From Bathynomus jamesi (Eukaryota; Arthropoda; Malacostraca; Isopoda; Cirolanidae), in assembly GCA_023014485.1 (NCBI GenBank), contig JAJOZX010003210.1, positions 224,001-288,000 on the forward strand: a DNA stretch of 64,000 bases, given 5' to 3'. Shown piece after piece: positions 34,045 through 44,723 of the stretch (its first letter is position 1; the number at the start of each line of letters is the position of its first letter). Below the pieces are notes generated by a model. The model was not told the DNA's origin. It saw nothing but the letters and a program-made list of their open reading frames with translations, and ran no database searches. The position numbers were made by a program, and so were the translations under genes.

Positions 34045-35052
34045 GGCGTCCCAAAAAAATGTATACACACTTTAAATACTTATAAAGGCAGTGTTTATTA
34101 AAATACATTTCATTTTCAAAATGTAATAGAATCTACAGACATTATTTAATTGTTTTGTCAACGCCTGTTTTCAAACTGACGCCCGTTCTGGTCCAGGCAC
34201 TGCTGATAACGCGAAGCAATGGAATCGCAAACATCACGAAACATTTCGTTTGGTATTTGTGTGCATTCTCGTTCAATGGCTGCTCTCAATTCAGCGACTG
34301 TTGCAGGTTTTATAGCGTAGACTTTGTCTTTTAAGTATCCCCATAAAAAAAAGTCTAGTGGTGTGAGGTCTGGTGAACGCGGAGGGTATTCTACGAAACC
34401 CCTTCGTCCAATCCACATCCACATCGTGCCAAGTACCACTCGCAATACTCCACTCTTCGGTCCGGATCATCTTCATTAATAGCATGGACTAATCTTGAAT
34501 GTAACTTTTCCATTGACAGCGCTTCAAAATACGTTGGACAGACGATTCTGAAATTCCTACCTCACGACTCGCTTGCCGCACAGATTTTCTTGGACTTTGG
34601 TGATACGTTTCCAGTACTCTTTCTTGCTTTGTGGGGCTTGTCAATGTCCGTGGTCTTCCGGAACGCTTCTTGTGGACATTCTGAACAGTTCCATCGGCTT
34701 CAAACTTATCTCTAATTCGAGTGATGGTAAGTCGCGTTGGTGGATCTGTTTGAAACTCCCTCCTGAACTGTCTTTGCACTTCAACTGCGTTTTCACACTT
34801 CCAGTAGCATTTTAGAATGAATTTCCTTTGTTCAAAGCTTAGTCTGACTGCCATTATTAATTCCAATGGGTTTAACTTGGAAAGAAAGAAACATCAATTG
34901 AGCTATCAGCTGTTAAAGTGTGTATACATTTTTTTGGGACGCCCTGTATATATTTGAACAGAAAGGAATAGATAATGGCGCGAACTGAAATGACCCATCC
35001 GTCGATTAAAGAAACAAAAACAGCTGTTTCAAACTTTATCTTAAAATGTGAA

Positions 35053-35060
<8 letters not shown>
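33064..35060. repeat. Repeats of a GATAATGG / GCGAACTGAAATGACC unit
   Basis: A fuller unit at 33,064-33,290 contains ATACGATATCGC, GCGAACTGAAATGACCCACA and TATAAAAGCAAACC. A second copy lies at 33,478-33,620. Shortened versions at 33,757-33,960 and 34,952-35,060 are nearly identical to each other for over 100 bp (GATAATGGCGCGAACTGAAA, then AAACAGCTGTTTCAAAC and TATCTTAAAATGTGAAAGAT) and bracket the second mariner. Short TTTGAACAGA pieces with TA runs fill the gaps. The TATAAAAG in the full units could be promoter-like. There is no coding potential. Confidence 0.65.
34042..34946 (-). mobile_element. mariner/IS630-type deletion derivative, copy 2
   Basis: The termini CAGGGCGTCCCAAAAAAATG are identical to copy 1, here with a clean TA on both sides. 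The minus strand encodes a better kept transposase: [18 protein letters not shown], the GRPRT hook region, and at the C-terminus EYPPRSPDLTPLDFF, whose SPD carries the third catalytic Asp. The centre with the first two Asp residues is missing, and the joint (ending AAGTTACATTC then AAGATTAGTC and CATGCTATTAATGAAGATG) is the same as in copy 1. It is 905 bp, so both copies descend from one deletion derivative. Confidence 0.9.
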
Positions 35061-35092
<32 letters not shown>

Positions 35093-35890
35093 ATTTTTTT
35101 TAGGGTGCCACATAAAAATCATTTTTTGATTTTTAGGACGGCCCTTTGTGGGATTGTTAGGTTGGGTGAAAAAGCCCTGAATATGAAATTTTAGCCAAAT
35201 TGAAGGATATTTAGGGGTTCCGCATCGACCATCTCTGGCGTACCACATGTCAGAAGTAATGAGTTTCTCCAAGAAATTGCTCCAGTTCCAAGGGGTAAAG
35301 TAACATGTCAATGTCAATATAAATGCTATCATATACCATGGCGTAGAGGACAGTCACAGCTATATTTCCATAGCATTAAGTTTATTCCATCTCCAATATT
35401 TTTTTTTATATTAATATTTTTGTCGCGGTTCAAAAGTTTTTTTTCAAAGTTTCACCTTAATACGTTTATGCTTTGTAATCCAAACCACACCAACCGGCAA
35501 CCAGCTTATAACAACACAATACGCAACTCGCAAACAGTGCAAACACCTTAACAATATTGTTCAACATTATTTCATAATTAATTGGAATAAACTTGTCCCA
35601 CCATGCCTGGTAGCAGGATACTATTCTCTGTGTGTAACGTTATTAATAATACAAAATCATTAAATCAATTTCAATTTTATTGCAACAAAACAACTTAATA
35701 TTATTAAAATAAAAAACATTTTATTCCGTATTAATCATAGTAATATACTGAGCCTACTGGCCTTATAAATCAAAATAATAACTAAGAAATAAAGTATATA
35801 CGATTATACATTGTTATACAGGATTAATAGGAGTAACACCCTATAAAAATAAAGCAAATTCAAATATACCATAAAGTACTCCCAAACTCG

Positions 35891-38082
35891 TTAAGGATTT
35901 CCGCTGCGGGCGCTCGGGTGCTCTTTGCGGTGCTTCTCAACGACTTGCATCAAGTACTGCCGTTGCTGCTCGTCCTTGGTGAGTGCGAGATTGTAGTTTT
36001 GCATCAACGCGACCCCTCGCTCCGCCCGGACATTGACAACGCTCAACGTAGAGACACGGCGTTTCCCCGCCAGGTAGGACGCATTGTTCGACCAGGTAGC
36101 CCGCTCCAACTCTAGGAAAGAAGTATTGATCGCTAGCCGCTCGAAAAGAAGCGTGCTGGATGTCGTGCAAAAGTCTGCGACTGTCTTTCGCTGGAGCTCC
36201 TCCGGGCAGACGTCCAGGGCAATGCGCTTGGGTGGCTCCTCGGTGCCCTCGACATCCTTGATGGCCGTCGCAATTCGACTCTTCTCCTCCAGCGGAGTGT
36301 CGTCATCGAAGAGAGCGAGGGCGGCCAGGTGTTCACTCAGGTACCAGAGATGTCGTCGAAACACAGGGGAGGTAGCCTTGGACACGTCCTTGTCCACCTT
36401 GTCGTAGTCAACCAGCGCCTTGAGCATCGCCAGGTCAGTTCGAGGGGCAGCGGCGGGAAGGGGCGCCGTAAACCAGGCCGGAATGTAAATCAGCAGCGCA
36501 AAGTTCACGAAGCGCAGGATGCCCCGGGCCTCGCGAGCCTAATAGGGAGCTGCTGCCGGAAGAGGTGGAGCTTGATGGCGTATATCACTTTGGCCATCCA
36601 CCGGGCGCGGTGGAGTGCGCCCGGTCGCATGAAGCGCACACCTCGCTGGGGGACGCCTCCAAGCGCTATGATCGCCAGCTCCAGGAGCTCTCGGTAGTCG
36701 TCCCGCGACTGGCCCTTGGTGATGTGACCCTTGAAACGCGCGATCAGATCGTCTCGCGCCTTGAGCAGCGGCTTAGTAAGGTCTTCCTTGGAGATGGCGC
36801 TGAATTGGTCGGTGCAGACGGATTGCCAGCGCTCCTTCAGTCGCGAGAACAGTTTAATGTCAGGACCAGAGGAGGGGCCCATGCATTCGATGAAGGCTTT
36901 CTCTGCCACCAATTCTAGCATGTGGTGCCGACAGGCCAGGTTCAGCAGCTGGCGGTGAAGGCCCTGCTCGATGAAGACGCAAGCGCCCGAAACGACGCCC
37001 GTGTTGGCAGCTGTCGTGTCAAAGGAGAGCCCGACGACACGATCAGCGATTCCCCAGTCATCCAACGAGTTCAGCACAGCATCTGCTTGGGCGCGACCAG
37101 TTCCAGCAGGCAGCTTCGGCACGGAGAGAAGTTTGTCGACGCCGTCGCCGGACACGACTATGGCGAGGCGATCGACCTTCTTGCCGCTGAAGTCGGAGAC
37201 CATCTTCCCGTCCCAGTGAACGATGAGCGGGACACTGGATCGAACGTCATCTTCACTTCTTTGGCGATTTCCCTCGATGACGCAATCGCCAACGCCGAAT
37301 CGTCTCGTGACTGAGAGCCAGTTCATCTGTGTCTTGAATATCCATACTGGAAGCAGCTGCTTTCATGAGTTGAACGGCTCCACGGTTGCTTGTTTTGGTC
37401 TGGTCCAGTGCCGACGCTAGGTCTTGAGTCATAATGTTCTTTTTTACGACGGCGCTTTGTAGGTGGATTGGTTTCCTCTTCTGTCGAGCAATTAGGCGAC
37501 GACGACGAGTTTGATGATGTAAGGGTTGCTGTTGCCAGTGATTGCTCTGATTGCTTTTGGCGTTGCCTTTCTTTGGCAGCTTCACGCGCGGATGCACGTT
37601 GCTCAATTCCAGTGAGGATTTTGTCCACCCCGGACATGACACCACGGCGACCCTTTTCGCGTTGAGCAAGAAGGAAGTCGCGATCCTCCTGGATGGTGAT
37701 GACGGAGGGCGTTGTCGAGAGCCACGTCAAAAATGTCATCGAGTCCCTCGGTGAAGGCCGCCCTGGCTGCCTCACCTGTGCCGCCGGACCGCTTCCGGCT
37801 GCGCTGCAGTGCCTGCCAATTGTCGTAAAGTCTAAGCAGTTTTCACGCGGCGCTTTTGGAGGTCATGGTCGGGATTCTGGCCATAGCCCAGAAAGTATAC
37901 ATCTCGACGATCACATTACGCGCCGCCTCGGCTAGAAGTTGTTTTTGCACCTTATGAAACTGTATAAACCGGCGAAGCACTTCACCATTTGAAGGTAACC
38001 TGTTTCTCGTTAGGGGGCTTGGGTTGGCGTGTCCGATTAGCCATATCTCGGTCTTGGATCTCAGTGAGCTTGCGGTAGCCAT
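35891..38082 (-). pseudogene. Family T transposase, copy 2, several frame breaks
   Basis: Starting at the ATG at 38,082: TEIWLIGHANPSPLTRNRLP (N-terminal signature), ITIQEDRDFLLAQREKG in a helical charged region, then IVHWDGKMVSDFSGKK (first Asp), DKLLSVPKLPAGTGR, LSFDTTAANTGVVSGAC (second Asp), NLACRHHMLELV (CxxH), GALHRARWMAKVIYAIK (RW) and VVNVRAERGVALMQNYN (Glu). Breaks lie near 37,800, 37,320 and 36,540; the last removes residues between the RW region and the C-terminal helix block. The coding part is GC-rich, against AT-rich flanks, as in copy 3. Confidence 0.8.
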
Positions 38083-38282
38083 CACGAGATGATCACGCGT
38101 TGAATGCGTGAAGGAGACTGATTGACTGAAGACTGTGACAGTGTGACTCACCACACTAACCCGGCGTTGCGCTCTTGCCAGATCTCAATGCTGAAAAGTA
38201 GTGAAAATATATACAATGAGAAGCAAATATTAATTATAAATATTTAAATTTATGAAATGCATAAATTATAGCAATATATATG

Positions 38283-38818
38283 CAGGGTTGGCTGGTTTAA
38301 CCCAAATGGTTTAAACCATTGGTTTAAACCATGGTTTAAACCATTTAAAAAAAACCATGTTTTTCTGGGGTTTTTTTTGTTTTTTTATAATTTCAATTTT
38401 TACAACACAAATTATTTAATTCATAAACTAATAGCTCTAAAACTAAAACTTATATTTATATTGATAAGACCTAAAAACCATCAGTTCAGGGTAGCCTAGT
38501 ATGTACGGTAGTATATAATATAGCTACCTTGCACTAGCAGGCCTATTTAATAGTGGCATTGCACATAAAAGGATTGAAGTTACCTGTATCAATTACATTA
38601 TAAACGCATGTAGCTACAAATATAAATGTTGTTATTAGGTTTATTTTCATTTTTGTGAAGTTAGCACTTCTTACATCTAACATCTTCCAATTAAAAAATG
38701 AGACAGTCAGCAATTCTAATTTCTGAGTACCAGTACCTAATTGAGTTATCTGAGTTTTTTTTTTTTTTTTAAAACCATTGTTTTTTTTTTTTTTTAAACA
38801 TGGTTTTTTTCAACCCTG
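38283..38818. mobile_element. hAT-like element with CAGGGTTG termini inside family T copy 2
   Basis: The left end reads CAGGGTTGGCTGGTTTAACC and the right end, reverse complemented, CAGGGTTGAAAAAAACCATG; both are followed by AAACCATGGTTT-type words. The flanking octamers TATATATG and TATATATA differ by one base, fitting an 8-bp hAT duplication. Noncoding. Confidence 0.7.
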
Positions 38819-39031
38819 TATATATAATGCCATGGTTACAGGTTTCCCAGATAAATCCATTATTTCGAACACACGGTACAACAGAAACGGTCGATGCGGA
38901 ACCTCTAAATGTACTTCGATCGGGCTCAAACTTCATAATTAGGGTTTTCTCATCCAACCAAACAATATGACTAAGGGCCATTCGAAATTTCCAAATTCTA
39001 AAAACTGCCCCTATAGAGTGTGGCACCTTAA

Positions 39032-39659
39032 TATATATATATATAATTTCAGATTAGAAGGCCTTTTATCAAATGTATTCAAATTGTGGGAAGATGATAT
39101 TAGCTTTCTCCATCAGGGGGTTTGAGACGATTGGAGAGAGAGAGAGAGAGAGAGAGAGATAAACGAAATGATCGAGTGTTGCTATAACGGGGTCTGGCAT
39201 TTTTTTTCACGTCCGATTTGTTCGAAGTTTTAACACCCGCACGATTTGTTCTCTGGTTGGCACCCCGTGCCGGTCTCGAGCCCATTTTTTTTCTTTTTTG
39301 TACGAATTGTTCGGCGTTTTACGCCCCACTTTAGACCTACTTTTAAACGGGGAAGTGCTTACATGATTTTAGATGAACTTTTTTCCGGAAATTTGCATAT
39401 ATAGGCACGCCTCTGCTTTTCATCCCAATTGTTCGGCGTTTTACGCCCCACCTTAGACCTACGGGGATCATTAGGGCAGTGCAACATCTCGCAACATTGC
39501 ACAGCAACATCTTTCAACATTTGCAATATTGTATTGCAACATCTTCATCATTGCGTTGCACCATTGCATTGCAACATCTTGCATGGCTCCGGGTTCGAGT
39601 TCCATTGCAGGCAGATAGTGCATAGCACACCCAGCCAAAACTTTTAGGAATTATCTGCA
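39032..39659. other. Polinton 1 right interior, no gene seen
   Basis: It contains a (GA)n run at 39,133-39,160 and two inverted copies of the dispersed 55-bp motif (39,305 and 39,427). A stretch near 39,480-39,600 is rich in GCAACAT and TTGCAACATC. The last part has GGGTTCGAGTTCC, which resembles a tRNA B box and may be a SINE relic. No coding evidence. Confidence 0.5.
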
Positions 39660-40091
39660 TTTAAATTCGTGGCATTTCTCTAAGCCAACTGGCTGATTAA
39701 GCCAGAATATATACTTAATTAAATAAACAAGCGCAATCTGGCAACTCATCCTTCTAAGCCAACTGGCTGATTAAGCCTTAATATATGCTTTAATTGAATA
39801 AATAAACGCAAACTGGCAACTCAGCCTTCTAAACCAACTGGCTGATTAGGGGTCTTATAAGACGGCGGCCGCTCGGCTGAAGTCCTCATATGTACCTGGC
39901 AGTAGCCGGGTGAACATCTCTCCTCTTCTTTCTCTCCTTCTCCTCTCCCTTTCTCTTGGGGGTTAACTCCGCCTCCAAGTTGCATAACCCCTTGCAGCCC
40001 CATTTTGGGGGTGCCTTGCAACAAAGGGGGTTGGGGGTTGGCACTCTTGCAACATTGATCAACATTTGCAATTGCATTGCGCCATGCTACT
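39660..40091 (-). repeat. Polinton 1 right terminal inverted repeat
   Basis: The inverse of the left terminal repeat: satellite units GCCAACTGGCTGATTAAGCC to about 39,850, then GGCCGCTCGGCTGAAGTC, a C/T-rich stretch with CCATTTTGGGGGTGCC, the GATCAACATTTGCAATTGC block and the terminus GCCATGCTACT. It lacks about 15 bp present near the terminus of the left end. TCCATC follows. Confidence 0.85.
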
Positions 40092-40097
40092 TCCATC

Positions 40098-40590
40098 CAA
40101 CAAGAAATGTCATTCGAGGAAGTGTGACAATTGTCCATCACCTGTTGATTTTGAAAATGACCTTCAACATCTCTTTCATGATGGTCTGGCAGATTTAGCA
40201 GAGCACCATAAGTGGATATCAACTCTTGAAACAATTATGCAAAAATACAGTTTGTATACTTGCAACAAATAAGGGATGTTAATAATAAAAATGAATTCCT
40301 AGTTATTGGAGATGTTCCAAAAAATTTTCCATTTGTAATGCAAGATGAAGCACAGTCATATAATTGGAACAGTTCTCGGACAACCATTCATCTTTTTGTT
40401 TGTTAGTCATGACACAGAAATTCTCACTAACTCTCATATACTGCAATATAGAAACAGAGTAGATTTTTTTACAACTTCTAATGGCAAAGATTCTTGTGAT
40501 GGTGTAAGAAAAACTATAAAAAGAATACAAACAAAAGCCAGTTTGCAGTGCCCATATAATGACCAAACGCAAACTCCATAGCAATTCCAC
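40098..40590 (+). pseudogene. Family Q transposase-like gene, right half
   Basis: It continues the frame of 10,190-10,409: KKCHSRKCDNC, DLQHLFHDGLADLAEH, then FLVIGDVPKNFPFVMQDEAQ and SRTTIHLFVCY with a stop near 40,410, and after an internal deletion QYRNRVDFFTTSNGKDSCDG and KTIKRIQTKASLQ. I recall the family patterns 'ENY.F..QDE.Q..HW' and 'FFATSHGK..CDG.GG..KR'. GDVP might carry a catalytic Asp. The sequence is eroded by stops, a frameshift and the loss of the segment between the two blocks. Confidence 0.6.
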
Positions 40591-40734
40591 ATGTTTGCAA
40601 AGGATAGTAAACCTTGCATGTTGAATACTTCACAATACAGCAGTACATTGACAAGAAGAGCATAGACACTTAGAATAAATGAACTGACAGGTACACAAAA
40701 CTGCACTGCACTACTGCACCATTTTTTTTAAACA

Positions 40735-41100
40735 AAACTTATTGCTTGAGAATTTATGCTACCAGTACCAAGAACTACAAAAAATTTCTTAATCTTTGAC
40801 ATTGAAGCAGAGCAGATTTTTTTTTGCAACTTCTCATGGCAGAGATTCTTGTGATGGTATAGGAGGAACCATAAAAAGAATACAAACAAAAGCCATGAGA
40901 AGTTGCCAAAAAAAAAATGTACTCTACCTAAACGTCAAAGGTTAAAAATTTTGTTGTAGTTCTTGTACTGCTAGCACAACAAACAGTATTCATGCCCGTA
41001 CACACTCATTTGATTTTAATTTAGAGAAACCTATGTTGTGTGGATTCTGCTCTTCAAATAAATGATGTTCTTTGCAATCTTTCAAAAGCCTAAGTTGTTT
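40735..41100 (+). pseudogene. Second fragment of family Q sequence
   Basis: 40,823-40,895 repeats the FATSHGRDSCDGIGGTIKR block (TTTGCAACTTCTCATGGCAG) and the AGAATACAAACAAAAGCCA segment found at 40,462-40,545, then an inverted CAACTTCTCATGGCT-type word. It keeps the GIGG spelling that the first fragment lost. Probably a partial duplication or a neighbouring family copy. Confidence 0.5.
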
Positions 41101-41166
41101 TGTTGGAGTTCTCTGTTTCCTAAGGGCTTATTATAGATTGAAACAAAATCTTCCCAGGTATGAGTT

Positions 41167-41638
41167 CAGGGCCGTAGCCAGACCAAATCAGTAGGAGGGG
41201 CGGAGAAATTGACAGGGGGACAATGAAAAAATTTAATGTCATTTTTTGTGAATATCGAAATATACTGCAGAAAATTACATTCAAAACTATAACAAGTAAA
41301 ACACCGTAGGCTAAATAAAAAAATGATCAAACCGATACGTATAGATAGGCATATTGGGTTATAGAATACAATATTTAGTCTAAATTTAGTGTAAATAAAA
41401 GTCTTTGTAAGTTTTTTTAATTTTAGAATAACTGTATGCGGCGAGTTTTTTTAGCAAAATTCTTTAGGAATTCAAACATGTCTATTTGCTTCGTTCTCTT
41501 ATTTTCAAAGGCAAGTAAAACAAGTTGGCTTTGGCGTTTTTGTAGCATGGAACGCCGTTGCGGTTTTTTCCCAGGGGGGGCATATTATTTTCCAGGCGGG
41601 GCTTTGACCCCACTGGCCCCCCCTTGGCTAAGGGCCTG
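41167..41638. mobile_element. hAT-like MITE with CAGGGCCGTAGCCAG termini
   Basis: The left end reads CAGGGCCGTAGCCAGACC and the right end, reverse complemented, CAGGCCCTTAGCCAAGGGG. A perfect 8-bp duplication TATGAGTT flanks the element (41,159-41,166 and 41,639-41,646). It is 472 bp and noncoding, with a G-rich stretch near the right end. Confidence 0.85.
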
Positions 41639-42112
41639 TATGAGTTAGGTGACGCCATCTTTTTGGTAAAAATTTCAAATAAGCTCTCTTTTCTGAGTGT
41701 TTTATTATTAGACCACAGAACTTTATATATAAAGGCATACTACTCTACCTGTTTAGGTTTTTTAGGTCTATAAATCAGTGCTATTTTAGAATGGGGAAAT
41801 CTTACCCCTGATATGGTGAATGTTCCACTGGGATGTGACTGAGCAGCTTATATAGTTTCTCACAGTAAACCAACCCACCAAATCTTTAGACCAGACAATG
41901 AAGAGTTCCACTATACAGTACAGATGTTATAACTTTTAAAATTGGATAAAACTGAAACGATAATTCGGCTGTCCTCTGAGATTCGGATCGATTGATTATT
42001 TCGCGAAAGAAGTTTCCAATGGTGATAAACACCTTAAGGTATGGTCGTTGGGTCAGAATAGATATTTTAAAATCTTTTAAGAGTGTAGAAATGCCGAGGA
42101 GCACTGCTGCGC

Positions 42113-42117
<5 letters not shown>

Positions 42118-42150
<33 letters not shown>
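42118..42150. repeat. (TA)n microsatellite at the 3' end of a retrotransposon fragment
   Basis: A TA run that abuts the 3' end of the minus-strand fragment listed next, as if replacing its tail. Confidence 0.85.
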
Positions 42151-42151
<1 letters not shown>

Positions 42152-42152
<1 letters not shown>

Positions 42153-42620
42153 CTTGACTCACTTGACTTATGTCTCATCCGGCTGGATCAGTCGGGTCGG
42201 GTCCCTTTGATGGAGTTTGTACTCCTTTCAAGTGCTCCTCGTTCTGGCGAGTGTGGTAAGTTCTGGCCAAGTTTTTTCGGGGTTGTCGTTTTTGAAGCTT
42301 GTGAGCCACGTTCTCCTTGGGCGTCCTCTCGGTCGTGTTCCATGTTCCCTGGCATACATGGCTCGTCTTGGCAGTCTCGTTTCTGACATTCGTTCGACGT
42401 GACCGAATCAGCGCCTTTGTATGTCCTTTATCTTTTCTTCAGGCTGGTGTTATCCTCCCTGTTCTGTTTCTAATTTCCTTATTTGTCACTCTATCGGTCC
42501 ACCTCACTCCACCTCACTCAAAAGTCGTCAGTTTTTCTTTTCTCTCTCTCTCAGCACCCAGCTTTCTGCCCCATAGAGAATGGTTGGTAGCACTATAGCT
42601 TCGTATAATCTCATTTTCAG
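42152..42620 (-). pseudogene. Non-LTR retrotransposon C-terminal fragment
   Basis: The minus strand reads AIVLPTILYGAESWVLRERE, then after breaks FGHVERMSE and RGRPRRTW, the signature of the region after reverse transcriptase in RTE-like and related elements. Frames change at least twice. The 3' end is at about 42,152 (GAGACATAAGTCAAGTGAGTC). Only the last part of the protein is left; the clade cannot be fixed. Confidence 0.6.
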
Positions 42621-42991
42621 TTTTATGCTGGTGTTATATATATATATGAAAATTAAATGAAAATGAAAAGGTTTATTGGCAGACTATAGTTCATATGACA
42701 AATATTATTAATACAATGACAGTTCATATACTAAGGATAGAAACATACACAATTGATTAGAAATAATACTGTAATGTCGAATTCAAGTGGAGCTACAGAC
42801 AGACATTTTCGTACCAAGAAGTCCAGAGCTTAGAGGATAAATGGCAGGACTCATGGATAGCTTGGATGATCGGGTTGGTTGATTTTTTAATTCTTTGCAT
42901 TAGACTGTGTTGAGCACGTCTTGTTACCTTCGGGAAGCTCGGGACATTGCGAGTAGCAAACATTTGCGAAGCTGAGCATCTCGCGGGTAAT

Positions 42992-44720
42992 TTATGTGAA
43001 TCTAAAAGACCTGTTGTACAGCAAATTTAGAGTTCTGCCAGAACCTTTTTTATAATTCACCCACAGTTGCTGTCCGTATATATTACTACAGAAAGTACGA
43101 AAGAAAGTGTCTTTAGCTTCACTTGTACAGAATCGAAAGTTCCTTATGGTCATATTCGCTTTAGCACACAGGCTTCGAGATTGTTTTCTAATATCCGAGT
43201 TATCACTCAAGGAGCTGGTACTAGTTTGACCCAAATACTTAAACTCTTGTACTTCCTCAATAACTTCACCATTCATTTTAAACCTTATATCAGCTGGCTG
43301 ATTACAGCTTTTAGGATGAAATTGCATAACCTTAGTTTTTGTAACATTAAAAAGAATATCATGTTTCTGCGAATACACTTCACAGACCTTTAGTAGCCGA
43401 TCCAGACCTTTAACAGAGGGACTTATTAACACCATATCATCGGCATAAACTAAGTTATTTATCCTTGTGTTATCTATACAGCATCCCACTGTTGCCTCAT
43501 TAAGTGAAGCAATTAATCCGTCGATATACACATTAAAGAGCATAGGGGAGATCAAGGAGCCTTGTCTCACCCCGCAAGAGGAGCCAACACACTCGGATAG
43601 TATATTGCTCCACCTAACAGTGAAAGATTGGTGGGAATACCAAAATTTCAATAAATTTTATATGTACATGGGAACCTTCCTGTCTTCTAGTTTTGCAAAT
43701 AAAATATTGTGGTTCACCCTATCATATGTCTTACTTATATCTAGGAAACAGCTATAAATAGTTGAATTACTGTCAATGTATTTAGATATTGTTTCTTTAA
43801 GTACATAGATACACAGGTCAGTTGAGTGGGACCTTTTAAAGCCAAACTGATTAGATGTCCATAGGAAATCATTTAATCGGCGTAACAAGAGTTTTTCTAG
43901 TAGTTTCGAGAAGCAGGAAGCGACAGCAATAGGCCTGTAATTATTGCTGGACAGAATGTCTCCGTACTTATTTTTGACCAGGGGCAAGATATATACCCTC
44001 ATGAACTCTGCAGGGATATAGCTATGAGCCAGCAAGGCTGATAGGAGCAATGATATATGCAGACATACTACGTCATTTGCATATTTTAAGTGCTCATTCG
44101 ATAAGTCATCTACCCCTGACGCAGAACCAGTCTTTAACTCTTTAATTAACCTCTTTACTTCACAAAATGATATCAAAGTATTTTCCCATGTCCCTTCCAC
44201 AATCGTTTCGCTGCAATCTATCTTAAGATTATCCCTACTCACACTGTTAAGAGTGTTAGAATAGTGGTTTTTCCACAGCTTTGCAATTTCATCCTCCTCC
44301 GACACCCCTTCGATTGTCGAGGGAGGACATTTTTGACACCCGTTTGATTCTTAACAAATTTCCAAAATTTGTTATTATCGTTATTTATGCGAGCTTCACA
44401 GGCTTTTGATGCTCGAATAGACTCTTCTTCCTGTTTACATCGCCTTATGGCCGCCTTATACTGACCCCGACTTCTACACATATTCAAGTATACTGGTCCT
44501 AATCTGGGTCTACCATGAAAGCACCACAAATCATAGGCGTCTTTCGATTCCCTCTTCAAGGGGGCAATAAAATCATTCCATCCAGGAATAATCTTAGTAT
44601 GATAGTTCTAAGATTTAATTATGGGGCTTCCTGCTTCTCTTAACAGGGATATTATCCTACGATAATACCTATCTATGATTTTACAGTGAGAATCATTTGA
44701 GGAAGGATTACACTGGTATG
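42992..44720 (-). pseudogene. Reverse transcriptase of the non-LTR retrotransposon
   Basis: Motifs in order: GSASGVDDLSNEHLKY, NNYRPIAVASCFSKLLEK, FLDISKTYDRVNH (RT motif A with its Asp), VRQGSLISPMLFNVYIDGL, NNLVYADDMVLISPS (the YADD box, catalytic Asp pair) and FKYLGQ. These define a LINE-type RT. An in-frame TAA lies at about 43,657 between two blocks of the same frame, and a frameshift near 44,300 separates the linker (KIIPGWNDF, RSRGQYKAAIRRCKQEEES). Confidence 0.85.
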
Positions 44721-44723
44721 CAT

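Larger units (their letters stand above)
35100..39031 (-). mobile_element. Family T element, copy 2 (TTAGGGTGCCACA termini)
   Basis: The left end is TTAGGGTGCCACAT and the right end, reverse complemented, TTAAGGTGCCACACTC followed by CTATAGGGG. TA repeats flank both sides, with a T-run just before the left end. The subterminal boxes TTTAGGGGTTCCGCATCGAC (35,210) and, inverted, TTTAGAGGTTCCGCATCGAC (38,892-38,910) lie 111 and 125 bp from the ends. It is 3.9 kb including a 536-bp hAT-like insertion. Its transposase runs on the minus strand. Confidence 0.85.
10410..40091 (+). mobile_element. Polinton 1 (Maverick/adintovirus-like), complete but with nested insertions
   Basis: The left end begins AGTATTATGGGCGC at 10,410 and the right end finishes GCCATGCTACT at 40,091, the inverse of an AGTAGCATGG start. 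A 6-bp duplication TCCATC flanks it (10,404-10,409 and 40,092-40,097), as known for Polintons. Both ends then share the GCAATGCAATTGC block, a G-rich stretch and the GCCAGTTGGCTTA satellite. The genes lie at 14.3-25.4 kb plus a spliced gene at 25.5-32.7 kb. About half of the length is later insertions. Nearly every gene carries lesions, so it cannot be active. Confidence 0.85.
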
